Of a DNA stretch of 44,494 nt, positions 34,643 to 43,309 are shown piece after piece (position 1 is the first letter of the stretch; every line of letters starts with the position of its first letter). The stretch lies in NCBI GenBank assembly GCA_003168355.1, contig PMSQ01000045.1:1-44494 (forward strand), in the 5' to 3' direction. The DNA comes from Acidobacteriaceae bacterium. Its GTDB lineage: Bacteria; Acidobacteriota; Terriglobia; Terriglobales; Acidobacteriaceae. Made by a program: the position numbers and the translations under genes. The notes below the pieces were generated by a model. That model saw only the letters and a program-made list of their open reading frames with translations, was not told the origin of the DNA and ran no database searches.

Positions 34643-35665
34643 ATGAAAGTTATGACATTGGAAAGAGACAATTCTAGAAGCTACGCGACTGACATTAGTC
34701 GCGCGGTTGCCGTCGCCACGCTCGCGGCCTTGGGATTTATTTCAAGCGTATCAGCACAATCCGGCGCGCAAAAAACCGCGTCCAGCGCCCCGGCATCTAC
34801 AGAGCGGAAATTCAACACACCGCAAACTGGGCAGGAGACGTTTTCGTCCGCAGCAGATGCGACTCAGGCGTTACTCAAGGCGATCCAGAACGACGACCAG
34901 CCGTCGTTGTTAAAGGTCCTAGGACCGAATGCGAAGGACATTGTTTCCTCGGGTGACGATGCCGAAGATAGGAACGACAGGATTCAGTTCGTGCAGAAAT
35001 ATCAGCAGATGCATCGCCTGGTGACCGAACCGGATGGAACCACGACCCTGTACATCGGCGCAGAAAACTGGCCGACGCCTATTCCCCTCATACATAAGGG
35101 TGGTTCATGGTATTTCGATACCGCGGACGGGAAACAAGAGATTCTGTACCGCAGGGTTGGAGAAAATGAGCTGACGGCGATCCAAGTTTGCCGTGAACTG
35201 GTTGACGCAGAAAAGGAATATTACGGGCGAACCCACGACGGCGACCTCGATCCTCAGTACGCGCAGAAATTCGTCAGCGATCCCGGCAAGCATAACGGCC
35301 TTTATTGGGAAGCATCTGCCGGGGAAGCCGCCAGTCCCATCGGCCCTCTTGTGGCTTCGGCTGCGAGAGAGGGCAGTGGGGAAGCAGATCAGAAGCTTCA
35401 GCCGTTCCAAGGCTATTACTTTCAGATGCTGAAAGGCGAGGGAAGGAAGGCACGCGGTTCGCATAGCTATATTGAATCCGGAAAGATGACACGCGGGTTC
35501 GCGTTCGCGGCGTATCCGGCGGAGTACCGATCATCGGGGGTGATGACCTTCGTCGTAAATCAAGATGGAATTGTCTACGAGAAGGATCTTGGCCCCAGGA
35601 CGGCCGAGATCACGAAAGCCCTAACGCGATATGACCGGGACGCGAGCTGGCGCAAGGCGGACTAA
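34643..35665 (+). CDS. DUF2950 exported protein
   Basis: About 340 residues. A signal peptide (AVAVATLAALGFISSVSAQS) leads into the DUF2950 domain, seen as TFSSAADATQALLKAIQNDD, LLKVLGPNAKDIVSSGDDAE, GGSWYFDTADGKQEILYRRV, FQGYYFQMLKGEG and GVMTFVVNQDGIVYEKDLGP. The family is periplasmic or secreted and its function is unknown. ATG 34643 (MKVMTLE) or ATG 34652 could be the start; AAAGGA lies just before the first. The open frame also extends to 34589. It is 56 bp after DUF3300 and likely co-transcribed. The pair seems to be a unit: both are exported and always small-domain proteins in this arrangement, which I know only from memory. Confidence 0.88.
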   Translation: MKVMTLERDNSRSYATDISRAVAVATLAALGFISSVSAQSGAQKTASSAPASTERKFNTPQTGQETFSSAADATQALLKAIQNDDQPSLLKVLGPNAKDIVSSGDDAEDRNDRIQFVQKYQQMHRLVTEPDGTTTLYIGAENWPTPIPLIHKGGSWYFDTADGKQEILYRRVGENELTAIQVCRELVDAEKEYYGRTHDGDLDPQYAQKFVSDPGKHNGLYWEASAGEAASPIGPLVASAAREGSGEADQKLQPFQGYYFQMLKGEGRKARGSHSYIESGKMTRGFAFAAYPAEYRSSGVMTFVVNQDGIVYEKDLGPRTAEITKALTRYDRDASWRKAD

Positions 35666-35768
35666 GGGCGAAAGCGAAGTCGGGAACTCGCTGGATAGTC
35701 CAAGTAAATCAGGGCGCATTTTGGAAACCCTTGGAGAAAAACGCTCAGTTCAAGGAAGGGAATAATGT

Positions 35769-36458
35769 ATGCCTTTGTTGACCGAAGAAGAGCTTGACGC
35801 TCTTCGGCAGTTTGATACGTGCATGATCGCAAACGCGATCGAATCGTTTGACGTCAGGCTCCGTAACGCTGGATTCGCTGATGCCAGCATTCGGTGTATG
35901 TTCCCGGATGCACCCTCCATGGTGGGTTATGCGGTTACGGCCCGCCTCCGCAGCGGCGAACCGCCTATGGTCGGCGGCACGTTCCACGACCGCGCGGATT
36001 TCTGGAACAGCATTCTGCAAGTTCCCCCGCCCCGCATCCTCGTATTGGAGGACATGGATGACCCACCGGGGCGCGGGGCTTTCGTTGGCGACATGCACGC
36101 CGCAATTTTGAAGGCTCTGGGCTGCGTCGGCTATTTGACGAACGGCGCCGTGCGCGAATTGCCCTCCGTCCGAAGGATGGGCGTTGAGTTGTTCGCTGGA
36201 AGCGTAGCTGTCTCCCGCGCCTACGCCCACATCTTTGAGATTGGAGCCGTGATCAGCGTGGGTGGAATGGAAGTGCGGCCTGGAGACTTGTTGCACGGAG
36301 ACCGTCATGGTGTCCTAACAGTTCCGGGAGAGATTGCGGCTAAAGTTCCCGGCGTCGCGGATGGATTGCGACGCGCGGAGCAAAAGATAATTGAGTTTTG
36401 CCGATCTCGGGATTTCTCTGTGGCCCGACTGCGCGAGGTTATGAAGACAGTGAGGTAG
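35769..36458 (+). CDS. RraA/HMG-CHA aldolase-like protein with altered metal motif
   Basis: 229 residues, RraA-like fold shared by RNase E inhibitor RraA and class II HMG/CHA aldolases. Recognisable parts are the N-terminal TCMIANAIESFDV, GDMHAAILKALGCVGYLTNG and the conserved loop NGAVRELPSVRRMGVELFA. In the aldolases this loop reads GAVRD with the Asp binding the metal; here it is Glu (AVRE), and the following acidic residue is Ser. A metal-dependent 4-oxo-acid aldolase is possible but the change makes it uncertain, and an RNase-binding role is equally possible. ATG 35769 has a purine-rich GGAAGGGAA upstream. It stands alone between DUF2950 and the RND operon, 36 bp before the adaptor. Confidence 0.8.
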   Translation: MPLLTEEELDALRQFDTCMIANAIESFDVRLRNAGFADASIRCMFPDAPSMVGYAVTARLRSGEPPMVGGTFHDRADFWNSILQVPPPRILVLEDMDDPPGRGAFVGDMHAAILKALGCVGYLTNGAVRELPSVRRMGVELFAGSVAVSRAYAHIFEIGAVISVGGMEVRPGDLLHGDRHGVLTVPGEIAAKVPGVADGLRRAEQKIIEFCRSRDFSVARLREVMKTVR

Positions 36459-36494
36459 GAAAAGGCCAGGCAATGCTGGTCAAGGGAAACTCGA

Positions 36495-37763
36495 ATGACT
36501 CAAGGTTGCACCCAGTCGAATAAGATGCGTACCCGAAGATCGAAGAACTTGCGCCCCGCTGCTCTCGTCGCCATTTTGGTCGCGATGGCTATGGCTCTTT
36601 CGTCCTGCTCGGGGAATGGAAACGGACCGGTCCAACCGACGATCACGGTCGGTGTAACGAAGGTGGTGAAAAAGTCGCTCGGTCGGCAAATCACTTTGTC
36701 CTCTGAACTGGTGCCCTTCCAGGAGATTGATGTGTATGCCAAGGAATCCGGCTACGTCAAAAAGTTGTCTGTCGACTATGGAACCCGCGTAAAGGCCGGC
36801 CAAGTCATGGCTCTTCTGGAGATTCCAGAGTTGGAAGCACAGCTTCAAGAAGACCAGGCGGAAATCAAGAATGCGACGAATCAGGTGAGCCGGGCGCAGC
36901 ACGAATTATATCGATATCAAGCGCAGTATAAGGCGCTGCACCTGCAATACACCCGCCTCAATGGAGTTTTTGAGAGCCAGCCCGGTATTGTCGCGCAACA
37001 GGAAGTGGACGACGCCCAGGGGAAGGATATGGCGGCCTCCTCTCAGGTGGATGCTGGCCAAGCGGCTTTCGAGGCGACCCAGAGTCAGCTGTTGGTGTCC
37101 AAGGCGAAACTGCTTCACGATCAAAGCCTGTTTGACTATGCGAAGATCACGGCTCCGTTTTCCGGGGTGGTGACAGAACGCTACGCAAACCTCGGAACGT
37201 TGGTGCAGGCGGGAACAGGTTCAAGCACTCAAGCCATGCCGATCGTCCGGCTATCCCAGGACGATCTTTTCCGGCTCGTGATTCCGGTTCCGGAATCTTA
37301 CGTTCGTTACATCCGTATTGGTGATCATGTGGATGTTCGTGTCCCGTCGCTTGACCGCACTTTTCCGGGACGGGTTGCGCGGTTTTCCGTGGACGTCAGA
37401 GAAGACACCCGCACCATGCACACGGAGGTGGACATTGCAAATCCGCAGCGAGTTCTGCTGCCGGGTCTCTATGCCGACGCGGAGCTTCTGCTTGACCGAA
37501 AAGACGACGTTCCTACTGTGCCGGTCCAGGCCTTGACTCACGCAGGCGACAAAATAACCGTGTTTGTCGTGACCCAGAATGACGAACTGGAGGATCGAGC
37601 CGTGCAACTTGGATTACAGACAGCGAGCGATGTCGAAATTGTTTCCGGATTGAACGAAGGAGAGCAGGTGGTGGTGAGCGATCGCAGCGGTCTCAAGGCC
37701 GGCCAAAAGGTTCATCCGCAGGCAGTAGCCGTAATGCAGTATCACGAGGAAAACGCGCAGTAA
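36495..37763 (+). CDS. RND efflux adaptor (membrane fusion lipoprotein)
   Basis: 422 residues. Periplasmic adaptor of a tripartite pump. A signal peptide ends in ALSSC, a lipobox, so it is probably a lipoprotein anchored in the inner membrane. The lipoyl halves are ESGYVKKLSVDYGTRVKAGQ and ITAPFSGVVTERYANLGTLV. Between them a long coiled-coil hairpin runs (EDQAEIKNATNQVSRAQHEL to LLHDQSLFDYAK). The beta-barrel and membrane-proximal domains follow (VPVQALTHAGDKITVFVV, GLNEGEQVVVSDRSGLKAG). It starts the efflux operon, 55 bp before the RND pump. ATG 36495 is the first in-frame start; MRTRR at 36528 would also keep the lipobox. The cargo is unknown. Confidence 0.9.
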   Translation: MTQGCTQSNKMRTRRSKNLRPAALVAILVAMAMALSSCSGNGNGPVQPTITVGVTKVVKKSLGRQITLSSELVPFQEIDVYAKESGYVKKLSVDYGTRVKAGQVMALLEIPELEAQLQEDQAEIKNATNQVSRAQHELYRYQAQYKALHLQYTRLNGVFESQPGIVAQQEVDDAQGKDMAASSQVDAGQAAFEATQSQLLVSKAKLLHDQSLFDYAKITAPFSGVVTERYANLGTLVQAGTGSSTQAMPIVRLSQDDLFRLVIPVPESYVRYIRIGDHVDVRVPSLDRTFPGRVARFSVDVREDTRTMHTEVDIANPQRVLLPGLYADAELLLDRKDDVPTVPVQALTHAGDKITVFVVTQNDELEDRAVQLGLQTASDVEIVSGLNEGEQVVVSDRSGLKAGQKVHPQAVAVMQYHEENAQ

Positions 37764-37818
37764 GCGGTGCAGATCATGGGTGCCTGGAAACAGGTACGAA
37801 TGCTACGGGACAAATTCT

Positions 37819-40800
37819 ATGCCAGGCTTCTCAATTCGCAATCCGTACTTCATCATAGTGATCTGCCTCACGCTCCTGGTCATCGGAGTAACCAGCCTGT
37901 CGCGAATGCCGGTGGATTTGTTCCCGCCGATTAATCTGCCGGAAGTCGTGGTAGCCACGTTTTACTCCGGCATGCCTCCCGAGGATATTGAAACCGATAT
38001 TACCGATCCGCTGGAGCGATTCTTTACGCTGGCTTCCGGTGTGGATCACATGGAATCCCGGTCACTGCTAGGCGTCAGCATTATCCGCGTGTACTTCCAG
38101 CCAGGAACCAGCGCCGACGCCGACGTCAGCCAATTATCCAACTTAGCTCTCGCCGACTTGAAGCGCCTGCCGCCGGGAACGCTGCCTCCGGTGGTTCTTA
38201 AGTTCGATGCGTCCAGCTTGCCTGTGGCGCTAGTTACAGTAAAAGGGGAGGGTCTCAACGAAACCCAACTGCACGATTACGCTCAGTTTCAGATTCGCAA
38301 TCAGATCGCGGTCGTGCCCGGCGCCGAAATCCCCGGTGTATTCGGCGGAATCTACCGCCAGATCATGGTGTACGTCGACCCCTACAAACTCGCCTCCCGT
38401 CAATTGAGTGTGATGGATGTGGTAGGCGCGGTCAACAATGCAAACCTGATTTTGCCCGCCGGCGATGTGAAGATGGGACCGTACGACTACTTCGTTTACT
38501 CCAACAGCCTGGTTGACAATATGAAGCAGCTCGGGGAACTCCCTCTCAAAGTCAAAGGGAACTCCTGGGTGACGGTTAACGACGTAGGGAAAGCCGAGGA
38601 TGCTCATCAGATTCAATACAACGTAGTCCGAATTGATGGCCAGAAGTCAGCCTACATTCCTATTATGAAGCAGGGCGGCGATACCAACACCATCGCGGTC
38701 GTCGAGGGTGTTCGGAAACTCATTAAGCACCTCTACGATATTCCGAAGCAGATGAAGACCAGCATCGTCTTCGACCAGTCTGTGTTCGTAAAGGAGGCAA
38801 TTCGAACGGTACTGCACGAAGGCGCGCTGGGATTGATTCTTACCAGCTTGATGATTCTTGTTTTTCTGGGAAGTTTTCGCGCTACTTCGGCGGTGCTGCT
38901 CTCCATTCCAATATCCGCGTTAGCTGCGTTTGTAGTGCTAGCAATGATGGGCGGCACGATCAACACCATGATCCTGGGCGGAATGGCGCTGGCCTTCTCA
39001 CGCGTGATTGACAACTCGGTCATTTCGCTCGAGAACATTTACCGCCATCTGGAAATGGGCGCAGCGCCGATGGTCGCCGCAGAAGTTGGCGGATCGGAAG
39101 TCAGCCTTGCCGTGCTAGCCGCAACCTTGGTTGACGTGGTCGATTTCTTCCCCGTCGTTTTTCTTTATGGGGTTGCTAAGTTTCTATTCTCGGCGCTGGC
39201 GCTGGCGTTTTGTTTGTCTCTGCTGGCCTCGTATGTGGTGGCTATGACGGTCATCCCGTTATTCTGCTCGCGTTTCCTGAAGGCCGTGCGCCACATTCCA
39301 GAGCATGGGAAGAAGGAAGACGAGTACGACGTCGAACCGACAGCAGCGGAAAGCAACTCGTGGATGGACAGATTCAATGCCCGCTTCAACCGCATGTTTA
39401 ATAAGGTCCTCGATTATTACGAGCACTGGGTTAGACGAGCGCTGCAGCGTCCCGGACTCACGGTGGCGTTGCTGAGCGGCTTGTTCGTCTTAAGCCTGGC
39501 AATTTATCCGCTGTTAGGGTTGGCGTTTTTCCCGAAGACCGATGCTGGTCAGTTCACGATCAACCTCAAGGTGCCCACCGGCACTCGCATCGAGCTGACG
39601 GATCAATATGTCGCGAAGGTTGAAGACCTGATTCGGCACGAAGTAGAACCAAAAGATTTGAAACTGGTTGTCTCCAACATTGGCGTGGTACCGGACTTTT
39701 CCTCGCTTTACACCACCAACTCCGGTCCTTATACAGCGACTGTCCAAGTGGCCTTGAATGAGCCGCATCGACTCAGCAGTTTCGAGTATATGGACCGGGT
39801 GCAGAAGGCGATGGCTATCCAGTTTCCTGATATCCGGACATTTTTTTCGAGTGGCTCGATGGTGGATGCCATTCTGAATATGGGCATGCCGGCGCCAATT
39901 GACGTACAGGTGAGCAGTCCCGATCTAAACCAGATTTATGGCATTGCGCAGAACTTAGCGAATCGGTTTCAGCAAGTGCATGCTGTGGGCCAAGTTTATA
40001 TTCCGCAAGACATGAACTACCCTGCACTGCGGCTTGATGTGGACCGTGTACACGCGGGCGAATTGGGACTGACGCAGAAGGATGTAGTCGATAACGTCAT
40101 CACTGCACTCAATTCCAACTACATGATCGCTCCCAATTACTGGGTCGATCGCAAAAGCGGTAACGACTATTACCTTACGGTGCAGTACTTCGAACATGGC
40201 GATTCCGCCATTCACAACATGATGGACCTCGGACAGATTCCCCTGCGAGATCCCGGCAACGGCGAGGGAATGGCTTGTGGCCCCTCAGGTCCGCCGCAGC
40301 CTGGTACCGGCCACTCTTCGTGGGCGTGCCTCGGGGAGGGCAGGCCGACTACGGTGCTCAAGAATGTCGTGAACGTGAAACAAATCCTGACGCCGACGGA
40401 AGTGGACCACTATCAGATTCAGCGTGCAATCGATATCTACGTTACTCCCTCCAGCGAAGATCTGGGGCGAGTGACTGACGCAGTCCGGAAAATTCTTGCG
40501 GACGCCAACATTCCTGGCAATGTCCGTGTGAATCTGCGCGGAATGGTGCAAGGCATGGAAGCTTCTTTCAAGAGCTTTGCTCTGGGATTTCTGATTTCGT
40601 TTGTCTTGCTTTTTCTGATTCTGACCGCTCAGTTCAAATCATTCATCGATCCTTTTCTGATCATGCTCGCGATCCCAATGGGTTTTATTGGCGTGCTGAT
40701 AATCCTGCCGCTAACTCACAGCACATTGAACGTAATGTCGCTGATGGGAGTGCTGATGCTGGTGGGCATCGCGGACTCCAACAGTATTCTGATCGTTGAT

Positions 40801-41100
40801 TTTGCTCATAATCTGGAGCGTCAGGGATTGTCGCCGGCTGACGCCGTCATCACCGCGTGTCGAGTGCGCCTGCGGCCAATCTTGATGACGTCGCTGGCAA
40901 CGATCATTGGCATGATTCCCATGGCTCTGAAGTTGGGGACTGGGGCCGAACAATACACGCCCATGGCGCGCGCCATCATTGGCGGCCTTACTTCATCCGT
41001 TCTCTTGACCATCTTTATCGTGCCTGCCGCTTATTTGCTGGTCTATGGCAAGCGCGGACCGAAGGACGGGGCGAACCCAACACCGGAGACAGCAGAATGA
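37819..41100 (+). CDS. RND-family efflux pump (HAE-type permease)
   Basis: 1,093 residues, 12 membrane segments, two large periplasmic loops, MPGFSIRNPYFIIVICLTLL at the start and YTPMARAIIGGLTSSVLLTI near the end. Drug/solute-exporter type by layout. In segment 4 the proton-relay pair that is DD in AcrB reads DN (RVIDNSVISLEN, D398 and N399). In segment 10 the relay Lys of AcrB is Ser (ADSNSILIVDFA, S987), preceded by Asp986. Loop 2 has an apparent insertion of about 30 residues with two Cys (C820 and C837). The insertion and the relay changes are unusual; the pump may use a modified coupling. ATG 37819 was chosen over a longer frame because it gives the standard N-terminus. It overlaps the TolC-like gene by 4 bp. 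Confidence 0.9.
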   Translation: MPGFSIRNPYFIIVICLTLLVIGVTSLSRMPVDLFPPINLPEVVVATFYSGMPPEDIETDITDPLERFFTLASGVDHMESRSLLGVSIIRVYFQPGTSADADVSQLSNLALADLKRLPPGTLPPVVLKFDASSLPVALVTVKGEGLNETQLHDYAQFQIRNQIAVVPGAEIPGVFGGIYRQIMVYVDPYKLASRQLSVMDVVGAVNNANLILPAGDVKMGPYDYFVYSNSLVDNMKQLGELPLKVKGNSWVTVNDVGKAEDAHQIQYNVVRIDGQKSAYIPIMKQGGDTNTIAVVEGVRKLIKHLYDIPKQMKTSIVFDQSVFVKEAIRTVLHEGALGLILTSLMILVFLGSFRATSAVLLSIPISALAAFVVLAMMGGTINTMILGGMALAFSRVIDNSVISLENIYRHLEMGAAPMVAAEVGGSEVSLAVLAATLVDVVDFFPVVFLYGVAKFLFSALALAFCLSLLASYVVAMTVIPLFCSRFLKAVRHIPEHGKKEDEYDVEPTAAESNSWMDRFNARFNRMFNKVLDYYEHWVRRALQRPGLTVALLSGLFVLSLAIYPLLGLAFFPKTDAGQFTINLKVPTGTRIELTDQYVAKVEDLIRHEVEPKDLKLVVSNIGVVPDFSSLYTTNSGPYTATVQVALNEPHRLSSFEYMDRVQKAMAIQFPDIRTFFSSGSMVDAILNMGMPAPIDVQVSSPDLNQIYGIAQNLANRFQQVHAVGQVYIPQDMNYPALRLDVDRVHAGELGLTQKDVVDNVITALNSNYMIAPNYWVDRKSGNDYYLTVQYFEHGDSAIHNMMDLGQIPLRDPGNGEGMACGPSGPPQPGTGHSSWACLGEGRPTTVLKNVVNVKQILTPTEVDHYQIQRAIDIYVTPSSEDLGRVTDAVRKILADANIPGNVRVNLRGMVQGMEASFKSFALGFLISFVLLFLILTAQFKSFIDPFLIMLAIPMGFIGVLIILPLTHSTLNVMSLMGVLMLVGIADSNSILIVDFAHNLERQGLSPADAVITACRVRLRPILMTSLATIIGMIPMALKLGTGAEQYTPMARAIIGGLTSSVLLTIFIVPAAYLLVYGKRGPKDGANPTPETAE

Positions 41101-42509
41101 AAAGCGTATTACCACTTTGTCTGGCACTGGCGATGCCTGCGTTCACCCTCGCGCAGGGAGGTCCCACTACCGGAGCATTATCAAGCTTGCCGGCGGCTCC
41201 AATGCCGCAACAGACGGCAATGCCAGTCCCTCCGAGTGCACCAATGGCTGGGCCGCAAGGCAACGCTCCGCAAAACAATCTTGGGACGCCAACTGTACTG
41301 TCCCTGAAAGACGCCCAGGCGCTCGCCTTAAAGAACAACCCCCAAATCTCGGTCGCTCGACTGACCGCCCTTGCGTCGCAGCAAGTAACACAGGAGGTGC
41401 GGTCGAACCTATGGCCGACCGCGACCGCGGATCTCACCGCGGTGGATGCCAATACCGGCGCGCGCATCACAGCCGGAGCGCTGAACAATCCGATCATTTA
41501 TGAGCGCGCCGCCGGCGGAGCTGTGGTGAGTCAGTTGCTCACCGATTTCGGACGTACGACGAACTTGATCGCGAGCGCCAATCTGGCGGCTAAGGCGGAG
41601 AACCAAAACGCAGCGGCCAGCAAGGAGCAAATCCTCCTGGCTGTCGATCAGGGTTTCTACCATGCTCTGCAAACCCTTGCTGTCTTGACAGTTGCTCAGC
41701 AAACGGTCAAGGAGCGCCAAACTGTGGCAGACCAGATCGATGCCTTGTTCAAGAGCAAGCTGAAGTCCGGGCTCGACCTCAGCTTTGCCAACGTGAATCT
41801 GGCACAAGCCAAGCTGCTCTTGCTGGACGCGCAGAACAACGAAAACGCCTCGCTGGCTATGCTTTCTGCAGTACTCGGCTTCTCCAACCTGCAGAGTTTT
41901 CAACTGGTAGAAGATGCTACCGCTAGCGCTCCGCCTCCCGCCAACGTGGATGATTTGATCTCCACCGCTTTTGCCATGCGCCCGGAAATCCTGGCGCTGG
42001 AATTTCAGTCTGAGTCGGCGAAGAAGTTCCACATTGCGGAACGAGACTTACTCCTTCCCGATATTCGTGCTCTTGCGGCGGTAGGCGACACTCCTATACG
42101 AAATCCTCTTATTTCCTCCAACTGGTATGGCGCCGTAGGCGTTGACGTGGAAATTCCGGTTTTCAACGGTTTTCTCTACACCGCAAGGGCTCGCGAAGCC
42201 CTGCTGAGAGCACAGGCTGCCGACGAGAGATTGCGCGACCTCCGCGACCGGATTTCCCGCGACGTGCGCACCAGCTGGCTGAACGCCAACACGGCCTACG
42301 ACCGGCTCGCGGTAACGCAACAGCTCGTGGAGCAAGCCAACCTCGCCTTGAACCTCGCGCAGTCACGGTACAACCTAGGCTTAGGTTCGATCGTGGAGTT
42401 GAGTCAGGCGCAACTTCAGCAGACCCAAGCCGAGATCAGCAATGCGGAGGCTGGGTACGACTATCGACTCTCCCTCGCAGTCTTGCAGTACCAAACGAGC
42501 GGAATCTGA
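41097..42509 (+). CDS. TolC-family outer-membrane efflux channel
   Basis: 470 residues. Signal peptide (LPLCLALAMPAFTLAQG), a Pro/Ala/Gln-rich linker, then two repeats of the long-helix outer-membrane factor fold (LSLKDAQALALKNNPQISVA and DDLISTAFAMRPEILALEFQ; hairpin helices such as TQQLVEQANLALNLAQSRYN and GLGSIVELSQAQLQQTQAEI). It completes the adaptor-pump-channel set and should form the exit duct. Start ATG 41097 overlaps the pump stop (ATGA), a sign of translational coupling; the frame is also open upstream to 40857 but that part lies inside the pump gene. Confidence 0.93.
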   Translation: MKSVLPLCLALAMPAFTLAQGGPTTGALSSLPAAPMPQQTAMPVPPSAPMAGPQGNAPQNNLGTPTVLSLKDAQALALKNNPQISVARLTALASQQVTQEVRSNLWPTATADLTAVDANTGARITAGALNNPIIYERAAGGAVVSQLLTDFGRTTNLIASANLAAKAENQNAAASKEQILLAVDQGFYHALQTLAVLTVAQQTVKERQTVADQIDALFKSKLKSGLDLSFANVNLAQAKLLLLDAQNNENASLAMLSAVLGFSNLQSFQLVEDATASAPPPANVDDLISTAFAMRPEILALEFQSESAKKFHIAERDLLLPDIRALAAVGDTPIRNPLISSNWYGAVGVDVEIPVFNGFLYTARAREALLRAQAADERLRDLRDRISRDVRTSWLNANTAYDRLAVTQQLVEQANLALNLAQSRYNLGLGSIVELSQAQLQQTQAEISNAEAGYDYRLSLAVLQYQTSGI

Positions 42510-42605
42510 CAGAAGTAGTTCGTGTTTGAAAGCGATTGAATCGATTGTGGGCGGCCTGGGTTGAGACCCCGATGAGCCTCGAAGCAGATTGCTTGCAACG
42601 CGTAA

Positions 42606-42758
42606 ATGGCCGGAGTCATGAAGGTAAGGACGAAGAGGAGGAAGAAGAACGAATCGTCGTTCACAACCCTTCACGGAATTGTTCTTTCTCTGGCGATCGG
42701 AGCGTTTGTTGGTCTTGTGTTTCTGTTGGTGGCCCTCTACTGGCACCCACCCGAGTAA
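42606..42758 (+). CDS. Small single-pass membrane protein (50 residues)
   Basis: Very short gene. A strongly basic N-terminus (KVRTKRRKKN) is followed by one membrane segment (IVLSLAIGAFVGLVFLLVAL) and a short WHPPE end, giving an N-in/C-out small protein by the positive-inside rule. ATG 42606 and ATG 42618 are both possible; GGAGT just before the second is too close to be a normal ribosome site. It is placed 96 bp after the efflux channel gene in the same direction. Function unknown. Support is from the clear topology and an uninterrupted frame, so moderate confidence only. Confidence 0.5.
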   Translation: MAGVMKVRTKRRKKNESSFTTLHGIVLSLAIGAFVGLVFLLVALYWHPPE

Positions 42759-42884
42759 TTAAGTGCAGCAGGGCGGCCCGAGAACATCGGGGATCAAACC
42801 CTAATGCATACGTAGTTGTTCCACTTACATTTATATACTGGGAATGGCGCAGCACACGATGGAGACTCTGGCCTTCTGGGCCGT

Positions 42885-43289
42885 ATGATTTTCGACATGC
42901 TTCCCTTTTGCCTCTATTTCGCTGCCGGAGCGATCACTGGGTTCCATGTGTACACGTTGCTGGTCGTGGTGGTGTATGGGGCTCCGTTCAATCCATTGGA
43001 ACTCGTGGCCTTATTGGGATCGTTGTGCCTTTTACTTGCCGCTTATGTCAGTCTTTTCAAACCGTATGCCGCCGCAAGACTTGCGTTGCTCGCGTCCCTG
43101 GCGATTTGGTGTTTCTACGGTCCAGCGATCGCGAGATCCATCCGGACAAAAGTCGACAAACAGAGTTCTGTGTCCCGCGTTTCGGCCGTGTCTACCTCGC
43201 CCGAACTCCCGAGGTTGCTGACCACAACGACGTTCTTAGTTGAGCGCGAAGGAGGGTGTATCCCGTTGCGCAGGTTTGCCGCGGACTAA
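42885..43289 (+). CDS. Small multi-pass membrane protein, function unknown
   Basis: 134 residues with about three membrane segments (MLPFCLYFAAGAITGFHVYT, PLELVALLGSLCLLLAAYVS, RLALLASLAIWCFYGPAIAR), then a hydrophilic tail (RTKVDKQSSVSRVS onward). I do not recognise a named family. ATG 42885 gives a well-shaped N-terminus; the frame is open from 42816. A TATACT box at 42834-42839 could be the promoter -10. It precedes the DUF6843-like gene by 20 bp, so they are probably co-expressed. No catalytic motif is visible. Confidence 0.6.
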   Translation: MIFDMLPFCLYFAAGAITGFHVYTLLVVVVYGAPFNPLELVALLGSLCLLLAAYVSLFKPYAAARLALLASLAIWCFYGPAIARSIRTKVDKQSSVSRVSAVSTSPELPRLLTTTTFLVEREGGCIPLRRFAAD

Positions 43290-43309
43290 GACCGCCTGTC
43301 CTGACCCAG

